Shown piece after piece: positions 46,806 through 59,181 of a stretch of DNA of 64,000 bases (position 1 is its first letter; the number at the start of each line of letters is the position of its first letter). Both the position numbers and the translations under genes were made by a program. A model generated the notes under the pieces. That model saw nothing but the letters and a program-made list of their open reading frames with translations, did not search any database and had not been told where the DNA came from. Source of the DNA: Meloidogyne chitwoodi (Eukaryota; Nematoda; Chromadorea; Rhabditida; Meloidogynidae); contig JACZZP010000005.1 of assembly GCA_015183035.1 (NCBI GenBank), positions 1,612,001-1,676,000 of the forward strand. The letters are read 5' to 3'.

Positions 46806-48833
46806 ATGAATTTAATAAATAATGATTCTTTGCTTAAAATATTTCTTTATTTGGATATTCAAGAAAAAATTAAATTTGAATTGGTCTGTCATCGATGGTT
46901 GTATTTACTTAAGGCAAGAAATTTTAGGGGGAAATTTAGGGATTTAAGTATTTTTAGTTTTGATCATTTTATTTATTGAAGAGCAATGCAGCATATTCAA
47001 AAATGAAAACATTAAATTTGGCTGAATTTATTAATGAAAAAAATAAAAAAGATTTTATTGATGAAAATGTAATTAATTATTTATTTAGAATATATTTATT
47101 TATTTATTTTTAGAAAAGTTCTGAATTAATTGAACAAAAATTTAATGGTATTTTAGAAAGAGCAGGACCACATATTAATGAAATTAATTTTAATCATTCT
47201 TGGCCAGTTATTTCTCAAATAGTTGTGGAAAATATAACACAGTCTTTTTTTTTAATATTTAAAAAATATTTTAAAAATATTTTTAAAGAAAATGTGCTCA
47301 ATTAACAAAATTAGAAATGGGCTGGGTCAGAATTAATGCAGACATATCACCTTTACTTGACCTTGTATCTCCATTAATTGAAGAATTATCACTAGAAGAA
47401 AGTAGTTGGAATGGCCAAAATGCTTTAGAAAATGAAGCTAAAGTTGGTCCATTATTAATAAAAATGAAACGTTTACGTCGTTTAAATTTACGAAAATTTG
47501 CTGGACCATTAGATAATCTGGCTAAAATTGAAGGAGGACAAATAGAGTTAAAATAATTTTTAAATAAATTTAAAAAATATTTTATTTTATTTTAATTAGA
47601 TATATTGATATTAGTGAAGCAAGTCAAATTAATGCTGATATTCTTGTTACTTTTATTTCTCAAAATAATCAAATTAATTATTTAAATTTATGTCCAATGC
47701 CTTCTCAATGTTTAGCTTTAATTGCTGTTTCGACAACATCTGCTATTAATGTTCCTACTTCTTTTCTTGGCTTTACAAATCAAAAAATTAAAGAAAAACA
47801 AAATTATAAAATAAATAATGGAAATATTTTAATTAAAAATAAAAAAGGAAAATCAGCAGATCTTCAAACATTAATTAATCAAATTGGAAAAATGCCAAAA
47901 TTAAAAACACTTTGGCTTGGACATTTACCTTATACTTCACATTTTCTTGATTTATCACCTATTGGAAATTGTATAGAATTAAAACATTTACATTTAAAGG
48001 TTTTCCTTTTTTTAATTTAATTTAATTTAATTAATTTTTTAAAAAAAAGGAATGTATGGCTTTGGATTCTAATTCTTTAAAAATAATTCTCGGAGGAATA
48101 TTAAAAGATCAATTAAGACAACTTTCTTTATTAAATTGTCAGAGATTGGAAGATTTTAATTCTTTATCATTTTGTTCATTTTTAACACAATTGGATATTG
48201 AAAAAAATAAAAATTTAAATAATGAATCAATTAATGGTTTAGCATTAAATGGAAAATTAAAAATTATAAGATTAAATAATTGTCCAAAAATTAATGATTC
48301 TGGTATTTTATCTATTTTTTCAAATTGTCCAGCATTAAAAGAAGTAATTATTTTAATTTTTTATTTTTTAAATAAAAAATAAATAATTATTTAAAGATTG
48401 AAATTATAAAATGTTCTGGAATTAGTTCTAATTTATTTTCTAATAAAAAATGTTTTTCAACTTGTGACAACATTGAGCGTATTTCACTTTCTGGATGTGA
48501 AATAATTACAAAGTTTTTTATTTATTTAATTATTTTTTTAAATTAAATAAAATTAAGTAATTCAATTAAACAATTAATTTGTTCAATTAAATTAAACAAA
48601 TTACAACAATTAGATTTAAGCCAAAATATGAATTTGGATGATACAGTGTTGGAAATAATTAAAGAAAAATTAGAAAAGACAACAAGAGAATCGAAATTGG
48701 TATTTAATTAATTTTCAAAATTTGTTAAATATTTAAACTTTTATAGGTTTTAACTGTATATTGCAGTGGAACGGGTATTAGCAATAAATTTGTTAAAGAT
48801 TTTGATAAATTAATAGAAATTGTATTTTATTAA
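46806..48833 (+). CDS. F-box and leucine-rich-repeat protein
   Basis: Probable substrate receptor of an SCF ubiquitin ligase. Start ATG 46806-46808. The F-box is in exon 1 (NDSLLKIFLYLDIQEKIKFELVCHRW), then leucine-rich repeats run to the end: LTKLEMGWVRINADISPLL, LIEELSLEES, LRRLNLRKFAG, INYLNLCPMP, LKTLWLGHLP, LKHLHLKECMA, LRQLSLLNCQRLEDFN, LTQLDIEKNKNLNNESINGL, LKIIRLNNCPKINDSGIL, IERISLSGCEII, LQQLDLSQNMNLDD. The Leu-x2-Cys and Ile-x-Asp-x-Gly pattern is the cysteine-containing LRR subtype of FBXL proteins. The first intron (46914-46981) begins GCAAGA, a GC-AG intron, needed to keep the frame. Stop 48831-48833, possibly not the true end if a donor at 48822 is used. Confidence 0.85.
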
Positions 48834-49753
48834 TTAATTATATTTTTAAATATTCAATAAAATTTTAAAAATTACAAATTATTATTTAATATATTTAAAA
48901 ATAGAAAAAAAACTTTAGAGATACCGGAATAAAAATGAAGGAAATTTTTTTAATTTCTAAATAAATTTTTTCATTTGCAACATAGTAATATTTTTATTAA
49001 TTTTTTAATAAAATTTTCTCTAGCTCAAAATATAAATAAAAAATTTGAAATGACTTTTGTTTTATAAATATTTATTTTCTGATAAATTAAAGACTGAAAT
49101 AACACGATTATTTTTAGTAAACTAAAAAATATTAATATTTTTAAAAATAATCACAAAGAAAAAAATTGTAGAAATATTTTAATTATTTATAATTATTATC
49201 AACTAACTATACATTTGTTTTAATTAATACTAATTTTTTCAATTTTTTATGAGTAGCATTTTTAAATATTTAATTTAGTTAATAATTAATATTAAAAATT
49301 TGGAGAATAAAAAATGAATATTAATTAAAATTTTATTATATATTATTTATTTATTTATTTTATATTTTATTTATTAATATAAATATTTTCATTAAGCAAA
49401 AATCAATTTTTAGTCCACTTTTAAAATAAAAAATAATTGAGGGGATAATCGTTCAAAAGTGAAGAAGAATCCCTCTCATATCTTTTATGAAGCCATTTAA
49501 ATTTTATAAATATACTTTTTCCTATTTAGAAATAAATATTATTTTTATTTTTTATTTTATTTATTTAAATAATTTCTAAATTATTTAAATAAAAATGTTA
49601 AATTAAATTTTATTTTAAGCAAAATGTTATTATTTACCTAAAAAATTAATATTATTTTTTTTTAATTTTTAAAATTATATTTTAATTTAAATTATAATCA
49701 AGTATTTTAATTTTAAGAGTAAATAAAAAAATATTTTTATTTTATTTGATTTA
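48834..49753. other. AT-rich gap
   Basis: Between two plus-strand genes, 920 bp. Nothing recognised; A/T runs throughout. Confidence 0.5.
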
Positions 49754-51834
49754 ATGCCACAATTTATTTCAAAACAACGAAGTCCTGCAAAGCAATTAAA
49801 TAATAATATTTTAGAAAAACAAAAAAAATCTACAATTTTATTTGGTGGAACAACAGCTTCAAGATTAGCACGTCATTTACAGCAATTTAATAGACAAAAT
49901 AGTTCTCCAGCAATTATAGGTGATAATGATGAAATAAATAATTATGACAATAATAATAATGATGATGCTTTTTCAATTAAGTAAATATATTATAAAATAA
50001 ATAAATTACTTATTTATTTAAAATATATTTTTAAAATACTATAATATAATTTAAAAATAGAAAAAAGTATTTTATTTTTTTTATTTAATTTTTATTAAAA
50101 GCTTATTTTAAACTTCTTTCAATTTTTAATCTTTATTAAAAATGCTTTTAAGATTTATTGACCAATTTTATGCTTTATTTAATTTTATTTTAAGGTCTGT
50201 TGCCGCTTGGTCTGTTTTTGGTGATATTGACACAGATTTAAAAAAAAGAGTTTTAAAAAGTCAAAGTAATGAAACTGTTAACGAATTATTTGGAAAAATA
50301 TTTCAAAAAGGTTAATTTTTAAATTAATATTTGTTTACAATAAAATAAAAATTAAAATAAATAATTATAAAAATCATGTGAATGCACTTTTTAATTTTTA
50401 TAAAAAACAAAATTTGTCTCAAAAATGTTTATGAAAATAAATTTATTTATTTTTAAATCTATGCTATACTCTTGGGAATTATTTTTTTCCCACTAAAAAA
50501 TTCTTTTATTTTTCATCTTTTGGCACCAAATTTTATGTAAAATAAATAAATAAATTATTTATATATATTTAAAATTCATGCATGAATAAATGTAAAAATA
50601 TATTAATATATATTCTTATAGGCTTACTGCCATTTCCATTTTTATTTATTCCTAAATAATTCAATTATTAATATTTAAAAAATATTAACAATTTATCTAT
50701 TAGATATATTTATTTATTCTTTTCTTTATTTTTAAACAAAATTAATTTTTTTAGATATGTTTAGTGTATTTCTCTCATTGGCTAAAGACGTAGGAAATTT
50801 AGGAACATTACCAACAATAAATGGTAAATAAATTATTTAAAAAATTGTAAGAATTTTTATTAGATAATTATAAACAATTATTTTTAAATATATAAATAAG
50901 TAATATATTAATTAAGGAATTACAAATAATAAAGAACAGTTGACTATAGCTGTATATAAAGAATATCGTGCTACTTCACGTTTAACCGAACCGTAATATT
51001 TAAATAAATTTATTTTTTAAATTAATCACAAAGATTTTGATTAGGGAATTTTAAGGATATACTTAACTTTAATTTACAACAACACTTTATAAATTAAAAA
51101 ATTCAAAATTTATAAAAATTTATAATTTTTTAAAGTTATAAAAGACTTGCAAATGCAATAAAACAAATGGAGAATGAATATTTAAAGTCTAAACAACATA
51201 ATTTAATTATACGTTATATGCGAATGCAAAAGATGATTTATGAGCTTGTACAAGTTGAACGTGAATATTGGTTAATGGTTGACATACCTTCACAAAATAT
51301 TTCTGAAACTCCACAAGAATATGCCCTTAGGTTTTTTTAAAATTACATCTAATAATTAATTAAAAAAGAATTGCTAATTTAATTGATGAACAATATAATC
51401 GAAATGAATCTACTCCAAAACCAACAGGTGGAGCAATTTCTCAATTACTTGGAACAACAATTTGTATTGCTGAACGAGCAAAAGGCTGTACTTTATTAAA
51501 TTCTTTGAAAAGTATTTTTAAATTATAATTTATTATTTAAAATTATTTTTTAGTGAAAACAATGGAAGATTTACACAATTTAATTGGTCAATTAAGTACT
51601 GAACTTTATCGTCTAATTCACAGATATTTAGCATTGAGAACAGCTGTAAAAGATCTTTCTAGAGCATATCAACATACTCGTTATTATCCTTTAGTTCCAA
51701 GATATAATTTAGTTAAACTTTATAACATTTTTTATTATTTAATTATAATTTAATTTCAGTTAAAATCAATGATTAAAAGAATACTTCGTTCTTTACCTAT
51801 TTCTGAAGATGAAAATACAAAATTTGAAATATAA
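49754..51834 (+). CDS. Unrecognised helical protein
   Basis: Start ATG 49754-49756, stop 51832-51834, about eight exons, roughly 370 residues. The N-terminus is low complexity (Lys/Asn/Gln) with GGTTASRLARHLQQF. The rest is continuous, well-ordered alpha-helical sequence with landmarks SVAAWSVFGDIDTDLKKR, MFSVFLSLAKDVGNLG, YKRLANAIKQMENEYL, MIYELVQVEREYWLMVD, PTGGAISQLLGTTI, LHNLIGQLSTELYRLIHRYL and RTAVKDLSRAYQHTRYY. No signal peptide or membrane span. The long amphipathic helices with a conserved-looking Trp/Tyr pattern recall membrane-remodelling or tethering proteins, but I cannot name a family. Confidence 0.8.
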
Positions 51835-52098
51835 TTAAAAATTATTAACTGGATTTTATTTTTTTAAGAAGAAAAATACATTATACATATTTATATTTGT
51901 GATCTTTTTATTAAGAAAATATTTTAAATAATTATCTTATTATTGGTTACATTCATTAATTATTAGGTAACTAAATAGTAAATTATTTATTTAAATTATT
52001 TAATTTTATATCAATTTATTGGTAAAAATAAAATTCAATTTTAATCAAAAATAAATTTCAGAATTTTATAAATTTGTCTACTTTTCTTTCATTTCTCT

Positions 52099-53345
52099 TT
52101 AAATTTTAACAATATTTGAATGAACAATTTTAATATCCCCAACAGAGTTATTTATACTTGAATGTTGCCAAATTATTAATTTAATAAATTTTTTAATTTC
52201 TTCACGATATAATTTGCTAAAATAATTAATTATTAATTTAAATTATAATTTAATAAATAAATACCTCATATAATAAAGAATTGGCAAATTTATTGATGAA
52301 ACAATAGCTAATATTATATAATAAATTGTAGATAAATAAAGTAATCCAAATTGATCCAAATTGAGTGAAGAGATAATCATAGGAAAAAACACAATTGGAC
52401 ACCAGCAAAAAATTTCAAAAAAAACAATTCCCATTAATGATTTAATTAATCCCTTTGAAGTTTCTGATACTTTTAATTAAAAGAAAATAAAGTTAAAAAT
52501 AAATAAACAAACAATTTTTAAATTTAAATAAAATTAAAAACATAATAAATAAATAAACAATTATAATAAGTAAATGAATAATCTCTCCTCTAGTAAAAAT
52601 TAATGAACTTGTAAATTGATCACTAAATATGTCTTCAATTTGACAAACAACTTGACTATAAATTTTAAAAATATAATTAAATTAATTTAAATATATACTT
52701 TTGTCCATAATTTGGATTTATTATTACAATAAAAACCATTAAACAAGAATAAAAAGAATGTCCAATATTTAAAATATTTAATAAATTAATAATTATTTTA
52801 AAACTTTTTTTTCGAAACCTAAAAATTATTAAAAAATAATAATTTTTAATTTAAATATAAATTAATTATAAAACCAAAGTGGGAAAGCAATACAAATTAA
52901 ACGTTCAACACCAATAATTAAAATTAATCCTGTTCCAATTAATGAAACAAAAAGTGGCAAAATTTGAAGCCAAAAACATTTATATAATGAAATAAAATTA
53001 ATACAAGTTAAGGATAAAATAAAAGGAGGCCAACGATTAAATTGAAGTAAAGCATTACATCCAGATTCTATAGCAATTAATATATGACAATCTTCTTTTA
53101 ATTTACTTTAAATTATAATTAATTAAATTAATTATATTTTTAAATATTTACGTTGATTTTATAGTTGTTCCAACAATTATTAAATTCATAAAAATACTCA
53201 AAATTGTAAATATCCATAAAATTACTTGAAGAAATAAATAATCAAAAGGAAAACGATGTCCATTAAAATTATCAAATAAATTGTTATATAAAGGAGGAAC
53301 TATTGTTGTAGAATAAAAAGTATTAATAGTAGTAGTAATATTCAT
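52099..53345 (-). CDS. Seven-transmembrane chemoreceptor, Srsx-like
   Basis: Start ATG 53345-53343, stop 52101-52099, about six exons. The N-terminus has N-glycosylation sites (MNITTTINT). Hydrophobic spans include LFLQVILWIFTILSIFMNLI (TM1), ILSLTCINFISL (TM2), LPLFVSLIGTGLILIIG followed by VERLICIAFP (TM3 with the E/D-R motif), INLLNILNIGHSFYSCLMVF (TM4), IIHLLIIIVYLFIMFLI (TM5) and later LYLSTIYYIILAIVSSI near the sixth and seventh spans. The C-tail is short and basic (LYREEIKKFIK). The E-R-L-I-C-I-x-F-P motif after TM3 is typical of the Srsx/Srx-type nematode receptors. Likely a sensory GPCR; the ligand is unknown. Confidence 0.82.
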
Positions 53346-54585
53346 TTTTTATTTAAATATATTTTTAAAGTAAATAAATATAATGAAAAAAAACTTTTTA
53401 AAGTTTCAAACAAATAAATTTAATTATTTCTATAAAATAATAATTTTATTAAAAATAATTGTTATTCTTAAAAATATTCAAATTTATTAAATTAAATATA
53501 TTTTATTAAAATTATATTTTAATTTAATACAAATAGGAAGTAACTAGACAAGTTTTTTAAGCAAAGTATGAATGAAACACCTCTTATTAAATTAATTCTA
53601 TAAAATATTTTGACTATTAAAAAATATATTTAAATAATATTTTATAAAAATATAATATTTTGGTATTTATTAATTAAAAAAATTTTATAATATAAATATA
53701 ATAACAAAAAGTCAATAAAATATTTATTACCATTTTCACCTGGAAAAAATATAAATATTTTTTATTTAAGTAAATTATGTATTAATAATTATTTTATTTT
53801 AATTATTTTTTAAAATTAAATAAAATAATTTAAAGAAAATTTAAATTATAGCTTTCTTTTAAACTAAATTATAGTTACGTATATTATAATTATTTAATTT
53901 TATTACTTTTCAGAGAATATAATTAATACTTAATTCAGGGTTACCAGATGAAAAAATAAAAAATCCGCAATTTCATCGGAAAAAATCAGCATTTTTTGGC
54001 AAAAATCCCCAAAAAATACAAATGCATATTAAAGTAGAAAATTCTTAAAATGTTCATATTTTTCGCTTTTAAGAATAGAATTTAACAATTTATTATTGGA
54101 AATAATCATCTTTTCTGTAAGGAAAAATCATAATTAACCTTCATCTAAAATATTTAAATTTTTGAATATTTATTTTTATTCTAAAAATTCTTTCTCATTA
54201 ATTAATTTAAAATTATCTTTAATAAATCTATAAAATGTTTGTTTTTAATTATTTTCTAATCTTTTTTATATTTTTTATTCAGACATTTTTATTAAAATAA
54301 ACTTTTCCTTTAACTTTTCATTTTTAACATTTTTTCCTTTTATTTTTTAAAAGAATTTTTAATCTAAATGTTGCTATTTTTTAATAGAAAAACATAGACA
54401 GCATTCATTAGGATGCTCTTTATTTTATTTTTTATCCATTCATAAATATAGTTAAGTGGGGGTACATATAGTTGTTATATTCTCTCACTCTTATAAAATT
54501 AATAAATAAAATTTTTATATTTTTTTAATAATTTAAATAATTTTTAAGCCTTTTTTAAATATTTTAACTAATTTTATTTAATTAA
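53346..54585. other. AT-rich gap between divergent genes
   Basis: Holds upstream regions of the chemoreceptor (minus) and the 92-residue protein (plus). The segment 53938-54005 (GGGTTACCAGATGAAAA, TCATCGGAAAAAATCAGC) is slightly less AT-rich. Nothing recognised. Confidence 0.45.
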
Positions 54586-54999
54586 ATGGCGATTGGCCAA
54601 GTTAGTGTCATAATTAATACCTTTTATTTACCAACTTATGGGAAAGTTTGTGAAGACAGATGTGAAATTAAAATATATAATGAATGTACAATTGGTGATC
54701 TTATTAATTTGGCTCGCTGTCAGGTAAATTTAAATCGAATTTATTAATAAAAAAACTAAATTTTTCTTTTTTAAGATAGCTAATGATAATGGAACTATTT
54801 GGGATGATAATCCACAATTTAGAGTAATTTTTAATTCTTATTTTTATATTTTATTTTATTTTAAGGTTTATTTTAATGGACAAGAACAGCCATTAAATGC
54901 TAATGTGTTTGAAAATCGGTAAGTAAATGTATTTAATAAAAATAAATATATTATTTTAGTATGTATGTAATTGATGTGTTTGAAAATAAAGAATATTAA
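54586..54999 (+). CDS. Unrecognised 92-residue protein, possible beta-grasp fold
   Basis: Four exons joined in phase; start ATG 54586-54588, stop 54997-54999. The sequence begins MAIGQVSVIINTFYLP and has alternating hydrophobic residues: VCEDRCEIKIYNECTIGDLI, IANDNGTIWDDN, FRVYFNGQEQPLNANVF, MYVIDVFENKEY. The order strand, strand, helix (TIGDLINLARC), strand, strand is compatible with a ubiquitin-like beta-grasp fold, and the length fits, but no family signature is visible and there is no C-terminal Gly-Gly. No signal peptide. Confidence 0.7.
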
Positions 55000-55842
55000 G
55001 AAATTAAAAAATTTACAAAAATATAAAATTATCTTAATTTAATATTAATTTATTTTCATATTATTTTTTTATTAATTTAACAGAAATTTAATTAAAATAA
55101 TTTATTAATTTAATTATTAAAATTCATAAATAAATATTTTTATTTTAAAATAATTTTCTTTTATTTTTTAAATATTTTAAATTAAATAATTTTTAAATTT
55201 GCGGTGCCATTACCTTTAAAAAAATAAAATAATAAAATTATGTTTAATCAATTATTTTTATTAAGGTTGTAGGAAGGTTTATGTTTAAAAAATAAAAGGA
55301 CAAGAACAGGGAAAATAGATAAGAAATTTACTTATTTTACAACACTAATACAATATTTTAATAACTTAATAAAATAATACAAAAAATCCATTCTGCAATT
55401 GTCTATATCATTTACCTCTTCGCATTTTGCCACAAAACATTTTATAAATTACATTAAATATAAAATCATTCGATTAAAAAATAAAGGCAGCGTTATTTTT
55501 CAGTACAAAACTCATTCAAATCATTCTAATTTTTTTCAAATATTTAAATATAATTAATTCATTTGATTTATTTAAATTTTCCATTTGTTTAACGTTGGCA
55601 TTGTCGAAAATTAGAATTAAAAAAATATTAATATTTTAGCCTTTAAGAATAATTTTACCACAACCAAATAAAGAATCTTTTCAATCAGTTTAATTAGTGT
55701 GACTGTTTGAAAATTTTAATTCTAAAAATATTACTATGTGTTTTAATAAATTTAAATTTTAGCTTTTTTAATTTTGTTTAAATTATTCTAATATTATTAA
55801 TCTTCAATTTTATAACAAAAAGTTCAACTAAAAATTTATTAG
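55000..55842. other. AT-rich gap before the transporter
   Basis: Nothing recognised apart from TTATTAG directly before the transporter ATG, which could be a trans-splice or intron acceptor. If it is an intron acceptor, a 5' exon may lie in this gap. Confidence 0.45.
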
Positions 55843-58706
55843 ATGAATATGCGCAGCAAATACGATCGTGTTACAGACCCAGAAACAGAAAGTGCTATTT
55901 CTGCTGTCTCTAATACTACTCCGTAAGAATTTAAAAAATAAAAATTTTTTGTAATCTTCGTCAGTTTCTCAATAGATTTCATTCTGTCAGCCAGTTTTTT
56001 AAATTCTTTAAAGGACACTTTTCCTTTTTTCTTTCCCCATCAATCCATACTCATTTTCGCATAAAACGGAGATTTTTGTTTATTTGAGTCTTAATTGAGA
56101 AGATATTATGGATTAAAATGAACAAATACTTAAATGAATCCTGAAATCATTTATGAATAATCTAAATAAGAAGCATTAAATAAACATCCAAGAACTTTCA
56201 GGAATTTAAAAAAGATAAAATAAATATAATCACTAAAAAATAAAACAATTTACTTAAACTAACCTATTTATTAAAACATTTTAGTTTTCGTTATTTTCTG
56301 GAATATTGAAATTTTTTCTTTTTTCACACAATTAGAAAAATAAAAATCAATCGAGACTAGTAATTGTCGATTTTATTGAATAAACGTATACATATATTAT
56401 CAGTTATTATAATCAATATCTGAAGTATATTTAATTGTTTTATCTAGTATATTAATTATCAAATAAAAGTACATTTTTTCTCTGAGTATATACATTTTTA
56501 AGAAACTGATAAAAACAAAATATGTATAGAATTATTTTTAAAAAATTTTAAAGGATGAATATAGACCCAACAATTAGCCATGAATTGCTCTTTAGTGAAC
56601 GACCACGAACTGCTTTTACAATTTCTCCTGATCAAGCGCTTTTCAGTCTGATTAAGGTTTTCAAGAGATTTTTTAAATTAAATTAAATGATTTAGGTTAT
56701 GCTTGGAACAGGACTTTTGACTTTACCTTTGGCTTTTAAACATTCAGGACTTTGGGTTTGTTATTTTTATTTAATTTCATGGTAGAATCATTAAATATTT
56801 TGTGAATATTGTTTTTAATAAAATTAATTTTTAAGTTAGGACTCTTTTTGCTTATTATTATCTGTGCTGTTTGTACATATTGCTGTCGCATGTTGGTCCA
56901 TTCTGCTGTATTTTTATGCAATCGAAAGGGACAGGAAATAATGGACTACGGAAATGGTTGTTTAAATATTTGAGGCACCTAGAATCTGCTATAGACAATT
57001 TATTTTTTGAAATAATCTTTTAGAGTTAGTCGAATGACATAAATATTATCATTTTTAAGGAAAATTTGCACATTTTCTTAGAATAGATGCAAGTTTTCTG
57101 CTTTGAATAGATTTGAATATGACTGATTTTAATGTCGTTTTTCTTTAAAATTTTTTATGAAAAATAAAATGAAAGATTTATTTTTTATTTTCTAGTTATG
57201 AGAAATGCTGTTGAATGTGGACCCCCATGGATTAATCAGCGAGGATATTTTTTCAAGTATTTTTGAATTATTTTTATTTTAAAATAATCTTTTTATTATA
57301 GGCAATTAGTCAATAGCACTATGTTTATTGCACAACTTGGCTTTTGTTGTGTTTATTTTGTATTTATGGCTGATAATTTAAAACAGGTTATTTTTTAATT
57401 GATTGAAAAAAGTTTTAATTTCTTTTTTAGTTTTTTGACGAGACTTCATGCATTCACATATCTCAAGCTGGATGGATTGCTATGCTATTAATTCCTACTT
57501 TAGGGTATAATTTTATTTTAAAAATTATTTTTAATTATAATCATTTTCTGAAAAAATGGGGATTGGTGGTAGAAATTGAATTTTCTTGTTTTATTAATTT
57601 TCATCGAGAAAACCCATTTCTCTATTCCTTCCTTACAAATTTATTTTTATCTGATTTTTGAGTTTTAACTTAATAATTTTATTTTTTTAAAGTCTTTGTA
57701 CAATTCGTCAATTAAAAATGTTGGCACCATTAGCATTAATTGCTAATATTTTTTATTTGGCAGCAGTTGCAATTATTGTCACTTATCTGGTTACTCATTT
57801 AAATCCAATTTCAGATGCTCCAGCAGTTGGTAATTTAACAGAATTACCTCTTTTCTTTGGAACTGTTATGTTTGCTTTTGAGGGTGTTGCTGTGGTATAT
57901 TTTTTTAAATTAATTTTTAGTAATTATTATTTTATAGGTTTTACCAATTGAAAATAAATTAGTTCAGCCTCTTGATTTTATTGCTGCAAATGGAGTTTTA
58001 AATACTGCTTGCATTATTGTTTTGGCTGTTTATGCAACTACTGGATTTTATGGTTATTTGGCTTTTGGAAGTCATGTTAAAGACACTGTCACTTTAAATT
58101 TGCCAAATGAACCGTTTGTTTATAATTTTATAAATTATTTATTAAAATTTTTAGTTTCTATCAAGTTATCAAAATAATGCTTGTTGGTTGTATTCTTGTT
58201 TCTTTCCCTCTACAATTTTATGGTATTATTTATTTATTTTTTTCCTTTAATTTTTAAATTTTAGTTCCAATGGAACGTGTAGAAAAATGGGTTTCTCGAA
58301 AGATTCCAGCTGAATGGCAAAATCCTATTGTTTATCTTTTGCGTTATTCTTTGGTTATCATAACATGTAAATTAATTTGTTTATTTAATTTTAAAATATT
58401 TTTAAATTTTAAAAGGTCTAATTGCTGAATTAATTCCTCATTTGGCTCTTTTTATTTCACTTGTTGGTGCTTTTGCCGGCACAGCATTAGCATTAATTTT
58501 CCCAGCAATGATTGACCTTCTTTGCCAGTAAATTAATAAATATTTAAAATTAATTTTAATTATTTTAAAGTCATGGACAAATGTCTTTAACAAGAGGAAT
58601 TTGGGTTAAAAATATCTTTTTGTTTGGCTTTGGATTTTTGGGTTTTGTAACTGGTACTTATGCTAGTCTGGTACAAATTGCTTATGCATTCGGAATGGAA
58701 GATTAG
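55843..58706 (+). CDS. SLC36-type (proton-coupled) amino-acid transporter
   Basis: Start ATG 55843-55845, stop 58704-58706, about eleven exons. The N-terminal hydrophilic part is [17 protein letters not shown]. The family signature lies in TM1: [21 protein letters not shown]. Further spans are [88 protein letters not shown] followed by [25 protein letters not shown] with [42 protein letters not shown] and a last span ending [12 protein letters not shown]. About 11 spans as in PAT/SLC36. A further acceptor-side join (CCG|ATG) keeps phase. Moves small amino acids across plasma or lysosomal membrane; substrate not determined. Confidence 0.92.
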
Positions 58707-59181
58707 ACATAAAGAATTAACAAAAAAAGAAATTTTTGTAAGATGAGACTGAGACTACTTTCTGTGTGCCTATTTAAAAATTTAATATATTATTTTCACA
58801 TATTGTGTTAATGTTTGTATTTTATGTATTTATAATGTTCAACTAATGACAATTTTATAAAAATAGATTATTATTAATATTTAAAGATAATTATTTTATA
58901 ATAATTAAATATTACAAAAATATATTTATTAATAACTTTTATAATTAAAATTCTTTCAGTTTTAATTATATTCAACATTACATCTGCTTTTGATTGTTTT
59001 TTACTAAAAATAAGTTTATTTTAAAATAATTTATTGAAGTTAAGTCTGACTAATTCTATTCCCAAATTAAATAAATTTCTCTTTATAAAATATACTCTAA
59101 ATCGTTGTTGATCTTATGATCAAAAGATGAAGAATAGGAACTACGATAAATGTTTTTGTGGGAGAAGGACCTGTTAATGTA
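58707..59181. other. 3' flank of the transporter gene
   Basis: Includes its 3' untranslated region, AT-rich. No gene. Confidence 0.5.
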
